Position numbers and translations under genes: made by a program. From NCBI RefSeq assembly GCF_004363245.1, contig NZ_SNYV01000016.1:248001-312000 (forward strand): a stretch of DNA of 64,000 nucleotides, given 5' to 3'. Shown here piece after piece: positions 44,831 to 53,112 of this stretch (position 1 is its first letter; each line of letters opens with the position of its first letter). Origin of the DNA: Sphingobacterium yanglingense (lineage in GTDB: Bacteria > Bacteroidota > Bacteroidia > Sphingobacteriales > Sphingobacteriaceae). A model generated the notes under the pieces. The model saw only the letters and a program-made list of their open reading frames with translations, was not told the origin of the DNA and searched no databases.

Positions 44831-44971
44831 TTAAATTTTCTGATTTACTTTCACGGTGTATCCACCTCCTCTACTAGCACTCTCAAACATGATGTCTAAA
44901 GTGATGTAACTTCCTTCCAAATTTGCACCACCCTGTATCTCTAAAAGTTCCTTTTCTGTTAAGTTTTCCAT
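44831..44971 (-). CDS. double-glycine-leader peptide C
   Basis: First gene of the operon, 46 residues from the ATG at 44971. An in-frame ATG 9 bases earlier is less likely because the leader then differs from peptide A. The leader MENLTEKELLEIQGG is parallel to that of A (MENL-x-E-x-E). The predicted mature peptide has 31 residues, starts ANLEGSYITLD and contains a glycine run SRGGGYTVKV. It is polar and beta-prone, unlike the hydrophobic A and B, so it may serve as signal, immunity or second component. Confidence 0.75.
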   Translation of the reverse strand: MENLTEKELLEIQGGANLEGSYITLDIMFESASRGGGYTVKVNQKI

Positions 44972-45029
44972 CCTATTCATTCTTAATAATTATCATTTAT
45001 TTTGTTGAACCCTCTGTCATTTTCTTACT

Positions 45030-45037
45030 CAAAATTA
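45030..45037 (-). promoter_or_regulatory. candidate -7 box of the peptide operon
   Basis: On the minus strand TAATTTTG fits TAnnTTTG and would give a leader of about 50 bases before peptide C. No convincing -33 TTG is seen. Confidence 0.4.
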
Positions 45038-45045
45038 TTCTGTGA

Positions 45046-45066
45046 CAATGCATAAAAAAAGCATTG
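45046..45066. repeat. hairpin repeat, copy 1, upstream of the peptide operon
   Basis: CAATGC, nine bases ATAAAAAAA, then GCATTG: a perfect 6-bp inverted repeat around an A run. A near-identical copy lies 111 bases further on. Confidence 0.5.
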
Positions 45067-45290
45067 GGATTTTATTTTTTATTTTTTTTCATTACCTATT
45101 GAAATCATATTTCCTTTTACCTTATCCTTAATTTCTACCTCAAAGATCTATTGGTTCAATGCTCAAAAAAAGCAGTGTAATTTTTTTTCTAGCTATCAAA
45201 ACTCACACAAATAGAGTAATGGACATTAACGAGTGTCATGAGCATAACATGCAAAAGGCTCTTAGTTTTAAATGAGAAAAACAACCAAAT
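45067..45290. other. AT-rich intergenic region upstream of the peptide operon
   Basis: The gap between peptide C and the TlpA-type gene is 372 bases. Besides the promoter candidate, two hairpin repeats and the terminator described separately, it is made of T and A runs with only trivial open frames (for example an 18-codon one at 45219 on the plus strand). I see no further double-glycine peptide in it on either strand. Confidence 0.5.
45157..45177. repeat. hairpin repeat, copy 2, upstream of the peptide operon
   Basis: CAATGC, nine bases TCAAAAAAA, then GCAGTG, with one mismatch in the stem. It repeats copy 1 in length, order and A run. Confidence 0.45.
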
Positions 45291-45326
45291 AAAAACGGGG
45301 TTTAATATCTCTATTAAACCCCGTTT
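45291..45326 (-). terminator. terminator of the TlpA-type gene
   Basis: Perfect 15-bp stem AAACGGGGTTTAATA / TATTAAACCCCGTTT with a 4-base loop and an A run on the left, on the minus strand 18 bases after the stop codon. Confidence 0.88.
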
Positions 45327-45343
45327 CTTTATATTAAGGAATA

Positions 45344-46477
45344 TTACTTAAGTAGTTCCGCTAGTTTAGCTTCTAAAGCCTCTCCGCGTAGGTTGGATGC
45401 AACTATTTTACCATCTCTATCCAGTAAATAATTTTGTGGAATACCACTGATAGCATACAGCTCTACGACAATTGACTTCCATCCCTTCAGGTCGGACACA
45501 TGTTTCCATTGTCCCAGCTTATCTTCCTCAATAGCAGCCACCCAAGCGTCCTTCTTTCCTGGATTATCCAAGGACACACCAAACACCGTAAATCCTTTAT
45601 CTTTAAACTTGTTATAAGCAGCTACCACATAAGGGTTTTCATGACGGCACGGGCCGCACCATGATGCCCAAAAATCAACAAGTACATATTGTCCCTTAAG
45701 CGAGGAAAGGGCAATATCATTCCCATCAGGATCAGGCAACGTAAAATCAGGTGCAGGCATCCCTACAGCCAGTTTGCGCATAGACTCTATTTTAGCATTC
45801 ACGCTTTTACCCTTCGCTGTCGCTTTTAACCCCGGAGATAATGCCTTAAAGTTCACTTCCAGTTCCAGTACATTCTCAGGGCTTATCTTTTCATCTAAAA
45901 GCGTAAGTGTGACATAACTATTAGGATTTGCTTTGATATATTCGCTATCAATCCCTTCCTGCTTTTTATAAATCTCTTGTGCTCGTTGCTGTAATGAAGC
46001 AATAAATGCCTCATCGCCTTTCTGCTCATCAGTAGCAGCATAAAATTCGCTATTCAAGGCATCCATAGCTACTGATAAATCTTTACCTGCTAATTGATAC
46101 TTTGCAAATTCTTCGTTGATCGAATTACCAGATACTTTTGCTTCTTTCAATGTACTTCCAACGACAGATATTACTCCCTTAGAAAGATATAAAGAACCAA
46201 AATCGGGAGCCTGAAGCTGACGGAGCGCCTTGCCTTCTGGAGACAATATCAAATAAGCTTGTAAGGGCTCATTGACAACACCGTTAAACTTAAACTCTCC
46301 ATTTGAAAAAGAGGCCGAGTCAAGTTTTTCTTGTCCATTGTCTCTATACTGCATATACACCTTAGCAGGAGCATTAAGATTTCCGATTTTACCCTTTATG
46401 GTATATTCCTCTTGAGCAAAAATAAGTGTAGGAAGCACTGCTATACTACACATTAACATTTTCTTCATCTTCATCAT
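45344..46477 (-). CDS. TlpA-family thiol-disulfide oxidoreductase with DUF4369 domain
   Basis: This 377-residue protein has a signal peptide (cleavage near LIFA-Q). The N-terminal DUF4369-type beta domain (about 25-120) begins EYTIKGKIGNL. A helical linker follows, and the C-terminal thioredoxin/AhpC-TSA domain (about 235-375) has the active site ASWCGPCRHE. Such proteins reduce or exchange disulfides in the periplasm, for example for cytochrome maturation. A link to the neighbouring double-glycine peptides, one of which carries cysteines, is possible but unproven; a terminator separates them. Confidence 0.92.
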   Translation of the reverse strand: MMKMKKMLMCSIAVLPTLIFAQEEYTIKGKIGNLNAPAKVYMQYRDNGQEKLDSASFSNGEFKFNGVVNEPLQAYLILSPEGKALRQLQAPDFGSLYLSKGVISVVGSTLKEAKVSGNSINEEFAKYQLAGKDLSVAMDALNSEFYAATDEQKGDEAFIASLQQRAQEIYKKQEGIDSEYIKANPNSYVTLTLLDEKISPENVLELEVNFKALSPGLKATAKGKSVNAKIESMRKLAVGMPAPDFTLPDPDGNDIALSSLKGQYVLVDFWASWCGPCRHENPYVVAAYNKFKDKGFTVFGVSLDNPGKKDAWVAAIEEDKLGQWKHVSDLKGWKSIVVELYAISGIPQNYLLDRDGKIVASNLRGEALEAKLAELLK

Positions 46478-46515
46478 ATCTATATTTAACTAACTTACCT
46501 TAATCATTCATTGTC

Positions 46516-47337
46516 TTACCATCGGCCACTAGCACCTCCGCCACCAAAACCACCTCCGCCAAAACCTCCGAAGCCACCACCGCCGCCTCCGCCAAAGCCA
46601 CCACCAAAACCACTATCATCTCTATCCGATCCGCCACGTCCCAATCCACTTAATAACATCCACCAGAAAAGATCAGAAGACCCCTTACCATCAATTACTC
46701 TTCTTCCTTTATTGCGCCCTCCTCCTTTGGAAATCAAAGAAATTAGGATAAAAATAATAATGATTACAACCACTCCTCCTACACGTCCACCTTCCGACTC
46801 CGAAGAAGCCTTAGGTTCTGCTTTATATTCACCTTTAGTATAAGAGATAATAGAACTAGTCGCATTGTTCAGTCCAGTATAATAATCTCCTGAACGAAAA
46901 GCGGGCTTGATATCATTTTCAATAATCCGGTAGGCAATAGCATCCGGCAACGCACCTTCTATCCCATATCCCGTTTGAATAGTAATAGCACGATCTCCAA
47001 TGGCAGCCAATACCATTACACCATTATTATACTTCTTATTCCCTACTCCCCATTTTTGAGCGAGACGAACAGCATAATCAGCGATATCATAACCATCTGT
47101 AGAGTTGACCAATACTACCGCTATCTGCGTAGAGGTGCTATCGTCAAATGCTACAAGCTTACGCTCCAAAGCCTGAACTTCAGACGAGCTCAACGTATTG
47201 GTATAATCAGTAACTAGTGTTTTTGATACGGCAGGAAAATCCTGTCCTACTGCTACCGATACACCTACAAGGATCAGTACAGGTAAAACAACCATTTTTA
47301 AAATCAACGAATAGAAGATTCTCCTGACATTTTTCAT
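46516..47337 (-). CDS. TPM-domain protein with glycine-rich tail
   Basis: This 273-residue exported membrane protein has a signal peptide (cleavage near GQDF). The TPM domain spans about 33-160: VTDYTNTLSSSEVQALERKL, then GVMVLAAIGDRAITIQTGYG. One membrane helix follows (about 186-202, VGGVVVIIIIFILISLI). The tail is built almost only of Gly, Phe and Ser (FGGGGGGGFGGFGGGGFGGG). The family is linked to LemA in many phyla; its biochemical role is poorly defined. It is the third gene of a lemA-TPM-TPM operon. Confidence 0.88.
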   Translation of the reverse strand: MKNVRRIFYSLILKMVVLPVLILVGVSVAVGQDFPAVSKTLVTDYTNTLSSSEVQALERKLVAFDDSTSTQIAVVLVNSTDGYDIADYAVRLAQKWGVGNKKYNNGVMVLAAIGDRAITIQTGYGIEGALPDAIAYRIIENDIKPAFRSGDYYTGLNNATSSIISYTKGEYKAEPKASSESEGGRVGGVVVIIIIFILISLISKGGGRNKGRRVIDGKGSSDLFWWMLLSGLGRGGSDRDDSGFGGGFGGGGGGGFGGFGGGGFGGGGASGRW

Positions 47338-47449
47338 CGAAATAGTTTTTTTGAGTATTTATATTCTTCTCTAAGAAAGAGAGCAGATGTGTCCGTCGCC
47401 CTATCGTTAAGGTTATCAGAATCCGGAATTTTCCTGAAGGTATACATCG

Positions 47450-47884
47450 TTAATTCCTTCCAAAATAAACTTCATTTGGCAATTCATTGATATCGTCCTC
47501 TTGCCTTGGAAAAAAACGATGAAGCTGTTCTCCTGCCTCATGTATACCTTCAACCAGTCCACCAAAAAAATTACCGGTCCTAAAATAGACAAGCATTTTT
47601 TCTTTTGTAGTTTCCCAAAAATCATCTCCTACGCGCTTATTGATACCAATATCCCCAATAATAGCAAATTGATGATCTACAACTGCCAAATAAATCAACA
47701 CGCCATTTCTCAGCGCAGTCTTGTGCATATCCAACTCCTCAAAATATTGGGAAGCCTTATCAAGCACATCTACATCACCCACAACGTTCTCAATAACGAT
47801 TCGTATCTCTCCTGAAGTCCTATTTTCAGCAATACTGACCGCGTGTGCCACACGCTCTTGCTCCTCTGTATTTAAGATAGACAT
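47450..47884 (-). CDS. soluble TPM-domain protein
   Basis: This 144-residue protein lacks signal peptide and membrane helix. The TPM domain covers most of it (RTSGEIRIVIENVVGDVDVLD, then NGVLIYLAVVDHQFAIIGDIG). Homologues are acid-phosphatase-like folds with unclear activity. It lies between lemA and the larger TPM gene, and the three probably act together at the envelope. The 112-base gap downstream holds no terminator. Confidence 0.85.
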   Translation of the reverse strand: MSILNTEEQERVAHAVSIAENRTSGEIRIVIENVVGDVDVLDKASQYFEELDMHKTALRNGVLIYLAVVDHQFAIIGDIGINKRVGDDFWETTKEKMLVYFRTGNFFGGLVEGIHEAGEQLHRFFPRQEDDINELPNEVYFGRN

Positions 47885-47978
47885 ACTATACCGTTTTAAA
47901 GTCTATAAAAAAGAAAGATGAATACTGGACACCAATACCCATCTCTCTTCTTATAGTATAAATAATTTTGACAACTCG

Positions 47979-48557
47979 TTAGAAAGATACTGTTGGCGCT
48001 TTATCAGCTCCTTCTGTAGCCTGGAACGTACCTTTCGATTTGAAACCAAACATTCCTGCCATAATATTATTCGGAAAACTTCTTACCGTTGTATTATAGT
48101 CCTGTACGGCTTCATTATAAGCTCTTCGCTCTACAGAGATACGATTTTCTGTTCCTTCCAATTGAGCCTGTAACTCCTGAAAGCTCTGATTTGCTTTTAA
48201 ATCAGGATAAGCCTCCACACTGACCAACAGACGACCGATCGACTGCGACAAAGCATCCTGTGTCTTTTGAAACTCGGCAATAGATTCCTCTGTCAAATTT
48301 TCAGGATTTACAGTTACGGAAGTAGCCTTAGCCCTAGCCTCCACCACAGCGGTCAATGTTCCTTGTTCGTGTTGAGCAGCCCCTTTCACAGTCGAGACTA
48401 AATTTGGAATCAAATCTGCGCGGCGTTGATACGCATTTTCTACCTGTGCCCATTTAGCTTTAACATTTTCGTCCTTAGACACCATCGTGTTATAACCGCA
48501 CGAACTAAAAGAAAGTGCAGTAAACAATCCAACAATTGCAATTAATAGTCTTTTCAT
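47979..48557 (-). CDS. lemA: LemA family lipoprotein
   Basis: This 192-residue protein has a lipobox LSFSSC near residue 20, here a lipoprotein rather than the usual membrane-helix form, followed by GYNTMVSKDENVKAKWAQVENAYQRRADLIPNL in two parts. The helical bundle ends in AVQDYNTTVRSFPNNIMAGMFGF, the LemA signature. It leads the operon with two TPM proteins. LemA function is unknown in bacteria. No clear promoter box is seen in the 262 bases upstream. Confidence 0.93.
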   Translation of the reverse strand: MKRLLIAIVGLFTALSFSSCGYNTMVSKDENVKAKWAQVENAYQRRADLIPNLVSTVKGAAQHEQGTLTAVVEARAKATSVTVNPENLTEESIAEFQKTQDALSQSIGRLLVSVEAYPDLKANQSFQELQAQLEGTENRISVERRAYNEAVQDYNTTVRSFPNNIMAGMFGFKSKGTFQATEGADKAPTVSF

Positions 48558-48775
48558 GTGTATTTAATTTGTATCTCTTTTGCCACATCAGAGTACTTAA
48601 TTGTACTTCAATGTTCATTATTTTATAACAGAATAATTTGTCCCCTACTATTTTAAAGCTGCTCGACAACAACTTCAATCCAGTTTTTTAAAAATACAAA
48701 TTACTTTTTAATTTCAAACTAGACAGACAAAGCTAATGCCAACTTTTTAATATAGATATATGTCTGCTAAATTGT

Positions 48776-48783
48776 TACTTTTG
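48776..48783 (+). promoter_or_regulatory. -7 box of the FAD oxidoreductase gene
   Basis: TACTTTTG, a full match to TAnnTTTG, lies 36 bases before the ATG at 48820. The remaining gap back to lemA (48558-48775) shows no other feature. Confidence 0.55.
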
Positions 48784-48819
48784 CACTTATTGTGGGATAA
48801 AAACCCAACTTAAAACACT

Positions 48820-50367
48820 ATGCAGAAAGAGATTGAATTGGCTGTAAGCCCGGATTTTATACACGACGAAAACTATATTATCCAACAAGGGGCCGCCAAA
48901 TTAAAAGTAGACCGTAACCGGATTAAAGGCATACATGTCCGCAAGCGTTCCATAGATGCTAGAGCGCGTACGGTAGTATATAGAATACGGGTAGTGTATT
49001 TTGTAGACGAACATCCGAAGCCACTACACTTCAAGTCTGATTTACAAAACATCAAAGATGCCAAACCAGTCATTATTATCGGGGCAGGCCCCGCTGGGCT
49101 ATTTGCTGCATACCGTTGTTTAGAGGTAGGTCTCAAACCTATAGTTTTAGAACGAGGAAAACCTGTCCGAGAGCGGCGTAGAGATTTGGCAAAAATAAAC
49201 AGAGAAGGTATTGTTAACCCCGACTCCAACTATTGTCATGGGGAGGGGGGCGCAGGAACCTATTCTGATGGTAAGTTATACACCCGATCAGACAAAAGAG
49301 GAGATGTCAACAAGGTACTTTCCATTTTTGTAGAACATGGTGCCGATGCTGATATTCTTGTCGATGCCCGTCCCCATATCGGCACAAATAAGCTCCCCCA
49401 CATCATTGAGGATATGCGCGAGCGAATCTTGGAAATGGGAGGAGAAATACATTTTGACAGTAAAGTCAACAATATCCTGACACAATTTGACAAAGTCACT
49501 GCAGTAACGACTGCCAATGGAAAGCGGTTTGATGCTAAGCATGTTATTCTAGCGACTGGCCATTCTGCCAGAGATATCTATGAATTATTTCGAACAAATA
49601 ATTGGCACCTTGAAGCCAAGCCGTTCGCACTAGGGGTCCGGATAGAGCATCCGCAAGCGATCATAGACCAAGCACAATACCATTGTAGTACCCGCCACGA
49701 AAACTTGCCTCCAGCATACTATAGTCTAGTTGAGCAGGTAAATGGCAGAGGTGTGTTTTCATTTTGCATGTGTCCGGGAGGCATCATAGCTCCCTGTTCG
49801 ACCGAACCTAACGAGATTGTAGTAAATGGCTGGTCTCCTTCCAAAAGAAATAACCCAACCGCAAATTCAGGGACGGTCATACAGATTAACCTAGAGGATG
49901 TACATTCGTCCGCTCACGATCCTTTTGCACTATTGGATTTTCAACGTCAAGTGGAACAAAAAGCTTTTAACCTAGGAGGAGGTCGTTTGGTAGCTCCTGC
50001 CCAACGAATGGTTGATTTTGTTCAAAATAGGCTATCTAATGACCTACCACAGAACTCCTATAAGCCAGGCACAAAATCAGTTGATTTGAATGAAGTCCTT
50101 CCTGATTTTGTACACCAAGCTTTACGTGGCGCACTTCCAATATTTGGAAAAAAGATGAAAGGTTATTACACCAATGAAGCCATATTGGTAGGTGTAGAAT
50201 CTCGTACCTCATCACCTATACGAATTCCCAGAGACAGAGAGACTCTACAGCATACGCAGATTAAAGGTTTATACCCCTGTGCAGAAGGAGCCGGTTACGC
50301 AGGAGGAATTGTTTCTGCCGCGATTGACGGAATCAACTGCGTCGATGCAATCTCTAAATTGCAGTAA
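48820..50367 (+). CDS. uncharacterised FAD-dependent dehydrogenase
   Basis: This 515-residue cytoplasmic protein has an N-terminal domain of about 85 residues, then the FAD-binding GAGPAGLFAAYRCLEVG near 92. A GEGGAGTYSDGKLYTR block and a late CAEGAGYAGGIVSAAIDG near 495 follow. It matches a conserved family of FAD-dependent dehydrogenases of unknown substrate found across bacteria. It is preceded by its own promoter and followed by the tRNA-Gly gene. No gene neighbour gives a clue to its reaction. Confidence 0.85.
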   Translation: MQKEIELAVSPDFIHDENYIIQQGAAKLKVDRNRIKGIHVRKRSIDARARTVVYRIRVVYFVDEHPKPLHFKSDLQNIKDAKPVIIIGAGPAGLFAAYRCLEVGLKPIVLERGKPVRERRRDLAKINREGIVNPDSNYCHGEGGAGTYSDGKLYTRSDKRGDVNKVLSIFVEHGADADILVDARPHIGTNKLPHIIEDMRERILEMGGEIHFDSKVNNILTQFDKVTAVTTANGKRFDAKHVILATGHSARDIYELFRTNNWHLEAKPFALGVRIEHPQAIIDQAQYHCSTRHENLPPAYYSLVEQVNGRGVFSFCMCPGGIIAPCSTEPNEIVVNGWSPSKRNNPTANSGTVIQINLEDVHSSAHDPFALLDFQRQVEQKAFNLGGGRLVAPAQRMVDFVQNRLSNDLPQNSYKPGTKSVDLNEVLPDFVHQALRGALPIFGKKMKGYYTNEAILVGVESRTSSPIRIPRDRETLQHTQIKGLYPCAEGAGYAGGIVSAAIDGINCVDAISKLQ

Positions 50368-50384
50368 GTATTTTATTTTTACCC

Positions 50385-50415
50385 TTGACAAGCATACTAA
50401 AATAGCTTACTTTTG
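50385..50415 (+). promoter_or_regulatory. tRNA-Gly promoter
   Basis: TTG at 50385-50387 (in TTGACA), a 20-base spacer, then TACTTTTG at 50408-50415. The tRNA starts 14 bases later. Confidence 0.75.
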
Positions 50416-50428
50416 TATCACAAAACAA

Positions 50429-50501
50429 GCGAAAGTAGCTCAGTTGGTAGAGCACAACCTTGCCAAGGTTGGGGTCGCGAGTTCGAATCTCGTCTTTCGC
50501 T
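50429..50501 (+). tRNA. tRNA-Gly (anticodon GCC)
   Basis: A 73-base cloverleaf. The acceptor GCGAAAG pairs with CTTTCGC and the discriminator is T. The anticodon stem CAACC/GGTTG encloses GCC at 50462-50464. The D arm contains AGCTCAGTTGGTAGAGC and the T arm GAGTTCGAATCTC. CCA is not encoded. Confidence 0.97.
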
Positions 50502-50502
50502 C

Positions 50503-50534
50503 AAAAGGCTTCATCAAAATGATGAAGCCTTTTT
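50503..50534 (+). terminator. terminator of tRNA-Gly
   Basis: Perfect 14-bp stem AAAAGGCTTCATCA / TGATGAAGCCTTTT with an AAA loop and T tail, starting two bases after the tRNA. Confidence 0.85.
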
Positions 50535-50607
50535 CTGTAACACCTTACTCCATCTTAGCAACAAAATTTATAACCGATTTTATTCTCAGGATGAAAGATT
50601 TACGATT

Positions 50608-50637
50608 TTGCATATAAATTTGAATTACGTATGTTTG
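50608..50637 (+). promoter_or_regulatory. promoter of the TonB-type gene
   Basis: TTG at 50608-50610, a 19-base spacer, then TATGTTTG at 50630-50637, 15 bases before the ATG. Confidence 0.7.
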
Positions 50638-50652
50638 AGGAAAACTTAAAGT

Positions 50653-51633
50653 ATGAATCAAATTATAATTTTACTATTTATATTTCTATCAGTAGCTCAA
50701 TCTACACAAGCCCAATTTTCCTTCCAAACATTTCACGAGAAAGATGGCACTCAAATAAAAGATGAACAAAAATCTCATTTTGTTCGCATTATTAACTTTC
50801 CTTCCCAAAAAGGAGAGCCTTATTCTGTCCAGGAATATTTTACTAAAACAGACAGCTTAAAACTATACGGTGCATACAATGACCTAGATAGAAAACAATA
50901 TGTCGGAGACAAAATTGAACTGTACGAAAATGGCAAACTAAAATCCAAAGAAAAACTCGCCCATGATGGACAACTAATTGATACGGCCGCCTATTATCAT
51001 AAAGATGGTAAACTCAAACTAGCTTTTTGGTATCCATATCAAGTGGATAAATCAAATAAAGTAACGGTTACTGACACCTTAATATTAATCTATAGAGATT
51101 CTTTGGGTCAAACCTTACTGACAAACGGGAACGGCTATGCTGAGCTAATAGAGGACAAAAATATTATCTCCAAAGGACACTTTAAAGATCACAAGAGAAC
51201 AGATGACTGGAGTGGTTCTTTTAACAACGGAAGATATACATTTACGGAAATCTATAATGAAGGCAAACTCATATCAGGTATTACAACAGACTCTATCGGG
51301 ACAACCTACCAATATGACCAAAATAACTTTATCATCGAACCAGAATATCCCGGCGGTCTAGAAAGACTAAGGCAATTTCTAGCGGATAACTATCGTTATC
51401 CTACAGAAGCAATCACACATGGTGTAACAGGCACGGTACGTATCGTTTTCACTGTAGATGAAAAAGGTAATATCAAAGATATAAAAGTAAAAGAGGATAT
51501 AGGTCATGGTACAGGCGCAGCTGCTATTCAAACATTAAAAAGCGCAAAAAAATGGAAACCAGGAATAATACGTGGAGTAACTGTACCCGTTGGTTTTACA
51601 CTTCCTCTAAGGCTAAACCTTACTAGATTATAG
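50653..51633 (+). CDS. exported protein with TonB C-terminal domain
   Basis: This 326-residue protein has a signal peptide (cleavage near TQAQF). The middle contains repeats of the YKDGKL type (LYENGKLKSKEKL, YYHKDGKLKLAFWY), similar to MORN-like or YwqK antitoxin repeats. The C-terminal TonB domain (about 230-325) has PEYPGGLERLRQFLADNYRYP and VKEDIGHGTGAAAIQTLKSAKKWKPG. In Bacteroidota such proteins are common and lack the cytoplasmic-membrane anchor of true TonB, so a role as energy transducer is doubtful. It is a single-gene unit. Confidence 0.85.
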   Translation: MNQIIILLFIFLSVAQSTQAQFSFQTFHEKDGTQIKDEQKSHFVRIINFPSQKGEPYSVQEYFTKTDSLKLYGAYNDLDRKQYVGDKIELYENGKLKSKEKLAHDGQLIDTAAYYHKDGKLKLAFWYPYQVDKSNKVTVTDTLILIYRDSLGQTLLTNGNGYAELIEDKNIISKGHFKDHKRTDDWSGSFNNGRYTFTEIYNEGKLISGITTDSIGTTYQYDQNNFIIEPEYPGGLERLRQFLADNYRYPTEAITHGVTGTVRIVFTVDEKGNIKDIKVKEDIGHGTGAAAIQTLKSAKKWKPGIIRGVTVPVGFTLPLRLNLTRL

Positions 51634-51643
51634 CATAAAAGCA

Positions 51644-51681
51644 ATAAAAAAGCGTCCTTCAACTAAGTCGAAGAACGCTTT
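51644..51681 (-). terminator. terminator of the suf operon
   Basis: Stem AAAGCGT / ACGCTTT plus CTTC / GAAG around one mismatch, with an A run on the left that is the U-tract on the minus strand. Confidence 0.7.
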
Positions 51682-51706
51682 AAATATTAAACTACACTAC
51701 TATTAA

Positions 51707-53014
51707 TTATTTTTTATCTAGACCTTTTGCGACCAAATCCTCCACATAGGTACGGACTATATCATTAGAGAATCTTGAAGTCACATCAAACGCAAATGCA
51801 TGAACCAATAATGTACGCGCTGACTCCTCACCAATACCTCTAGCTCTCAAATAGAAAAGAGCTTCATCATCAAATTGTCCCATCGTACAACCGTGCGAAC
51901 ATTTTACATCATCTGCAAAAATCTCTAATTGTGGTTTTGTGTTAACTGTAGACTTATCGCCAATCAACATGTTGTTATTTTGTTGGAATGCGTTTGTTTT
52001 CTGAGCATCTTCACGAACAAAAATTTTCCCATTAAAGACAGCAGTAGATTCATCCTGAGGGATGTTTTTGTACCACTCGTAAGATTCACAATGTGGTTTC
52101 ATATGATCTACCACAGTATGGTTATCCACAAGTTGCTTGTCTGCCAACAAATTAATCCCGTAAAGGTGCGATTCTACGTTCTCCGCATCCAAACGAACGT
52201 TAATATCGTTACGAACAAAAGAAGCTCCTGGGAAATTACAATTATAATTATTATAAAGACTATACTTGGACTGATAAACCTCCGTGTGATTTATATATGC
52301 CCCAGCAGCAGATGCTAGTTGTAAATAATAATGTTGCACCTTTGCATTTTCGTCCAATACAATTTCTGTCACTTTATTCTGCAAGTTTTTTGCAGAACCA
52401 TCCAAAGTAATGAAAGATTCAATAATTTCAACCTCTGCATTAGCCTCTACTACGTACAGGTTTCTAGTCTGTGCAAAAAAATCGCTGCTTCCCGTTGCCA
52501 CATGGACAATCTGAATAGGCTTAGAAACAATTTTGCTCTTCCCTACAGACAAATAAAGTCCAGAAGTATGCAAAGCCGTATTCAAAGCCACTACAGCACT
52601 TCCCGTTTTATCAGCATGCTGTGCAAAGTGTTTCTGAAAATTAGCCTCCGCTGAAGCTTCCTCGATTGGCTTGACAGTCAGACCAATTTCATCTTCTAAA
52701 GAAGAAAAGGCCAATACATACTGTCCATTAATCAACACAATACGATGGGCATCCAAACCAGGAATATCAGCCTGACTCAAATCCAGATTTGAAACATCCA
52801 TGTCTTCATTCAACAAATAAGGCTTATTGACCAGACTATGGATATTTGTATATTTCCAATCCTCATTCTTCACCGTAGGAAAACCCTGTTGCTCAAATTG
52901 AGCAAAGGCCTCTTGCCGTATATCTTTTAACGATGAAGGTTCATTAGTCGACTCCAGCTCTTGAAAAGCAGAAGCTAACTGTTCGAATAAAGAATTTGCT
53001 ACTATAGTACTCAT
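51707..53014 (-). CDS. sufD: Fe-S cluster assembly protein SufD
   Basis: Part of the SufBC2D scaffold that builds iron-sulfur clusters. From the ATG at 53014 the protein has 435 residues. The right-handed beta-helix carries FNGKIFVREDAQKTNAFQQNNN and the C-terminal block CSHGCTMGQFDDEALFYLRARGIGEE, both typical. A longer frame to 53092 adds a hydrophobic stretch over an intergenic hairpin and is rejected. It is the last gene of sufB-sufC-sufD; no sufS or sufE follows. Confidence 0.94.
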   Translation of the reverse strand: MSTIVANSLFEQLASAFQELESTNEPSSLKDIRQEAFAQFEQQGFPTVKNEDWKYTNIHSLVNKPYLLNEDMDVSNLDLSQADIPGLDAHRIVLINGQYVLAFSSLEDEIGLTVKPIEEASAEANFQKHFAQHADKTGSAVVALNTALHTSGLYLSVGKSKIVSKPIQIVHVATGSSDFFAQTRNLYVVEANAEVEIIESFITLDGSAKNLQNKVTEIVLDENAKVQHYYLQLASAAGAYINHTEVYQSKYSLYNNYNCNFPGASFVRNDINVRLDAENVESHLYGINLLADKQLVDNHTVVDHMKPHCESYEWYKNIPQDESTAVFNGKIFVREDAQKTNAFQQNNNMLIGDKSTVNTKPQLEIFADDVKCSHGCTMGQFDDEALFYLRARGIGEESARTLLVHAFAFDVTSRFSNDIVRTYVEDLVAKGLDKK

Positions 53015-53029
53015 GTTATCTCTTATCAA

Positions 53030-53057
53030 CCTGCTTATTAAAATTATGATAAGCAGG
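53030..53057. repeat. hairpin between sufC and sufD
   Basis: Perfect 9-bp inverted repeat CCTGCTTAT / ATAAGCAGG around 10 bases. On the plus strand it is followed by CCTATTTTTTG, so it resembles a terminator of antisense transcription rather than one of the operon. Confidence 0.5.
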
Positions 53058-53112
53058 CCTATTTTTTGTAAATGGGCAGAACCAATATTCAATGCCCTCT
53101 TATATATTCCGA

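Noticed and set aside
45219..45275. 18-codon frame (MDINECHEHN...) on the plus strand upstream of the peptide operon
   Set aside because: Very short, no leader pattern or ribosome site, and on the opposite strand of the operon.
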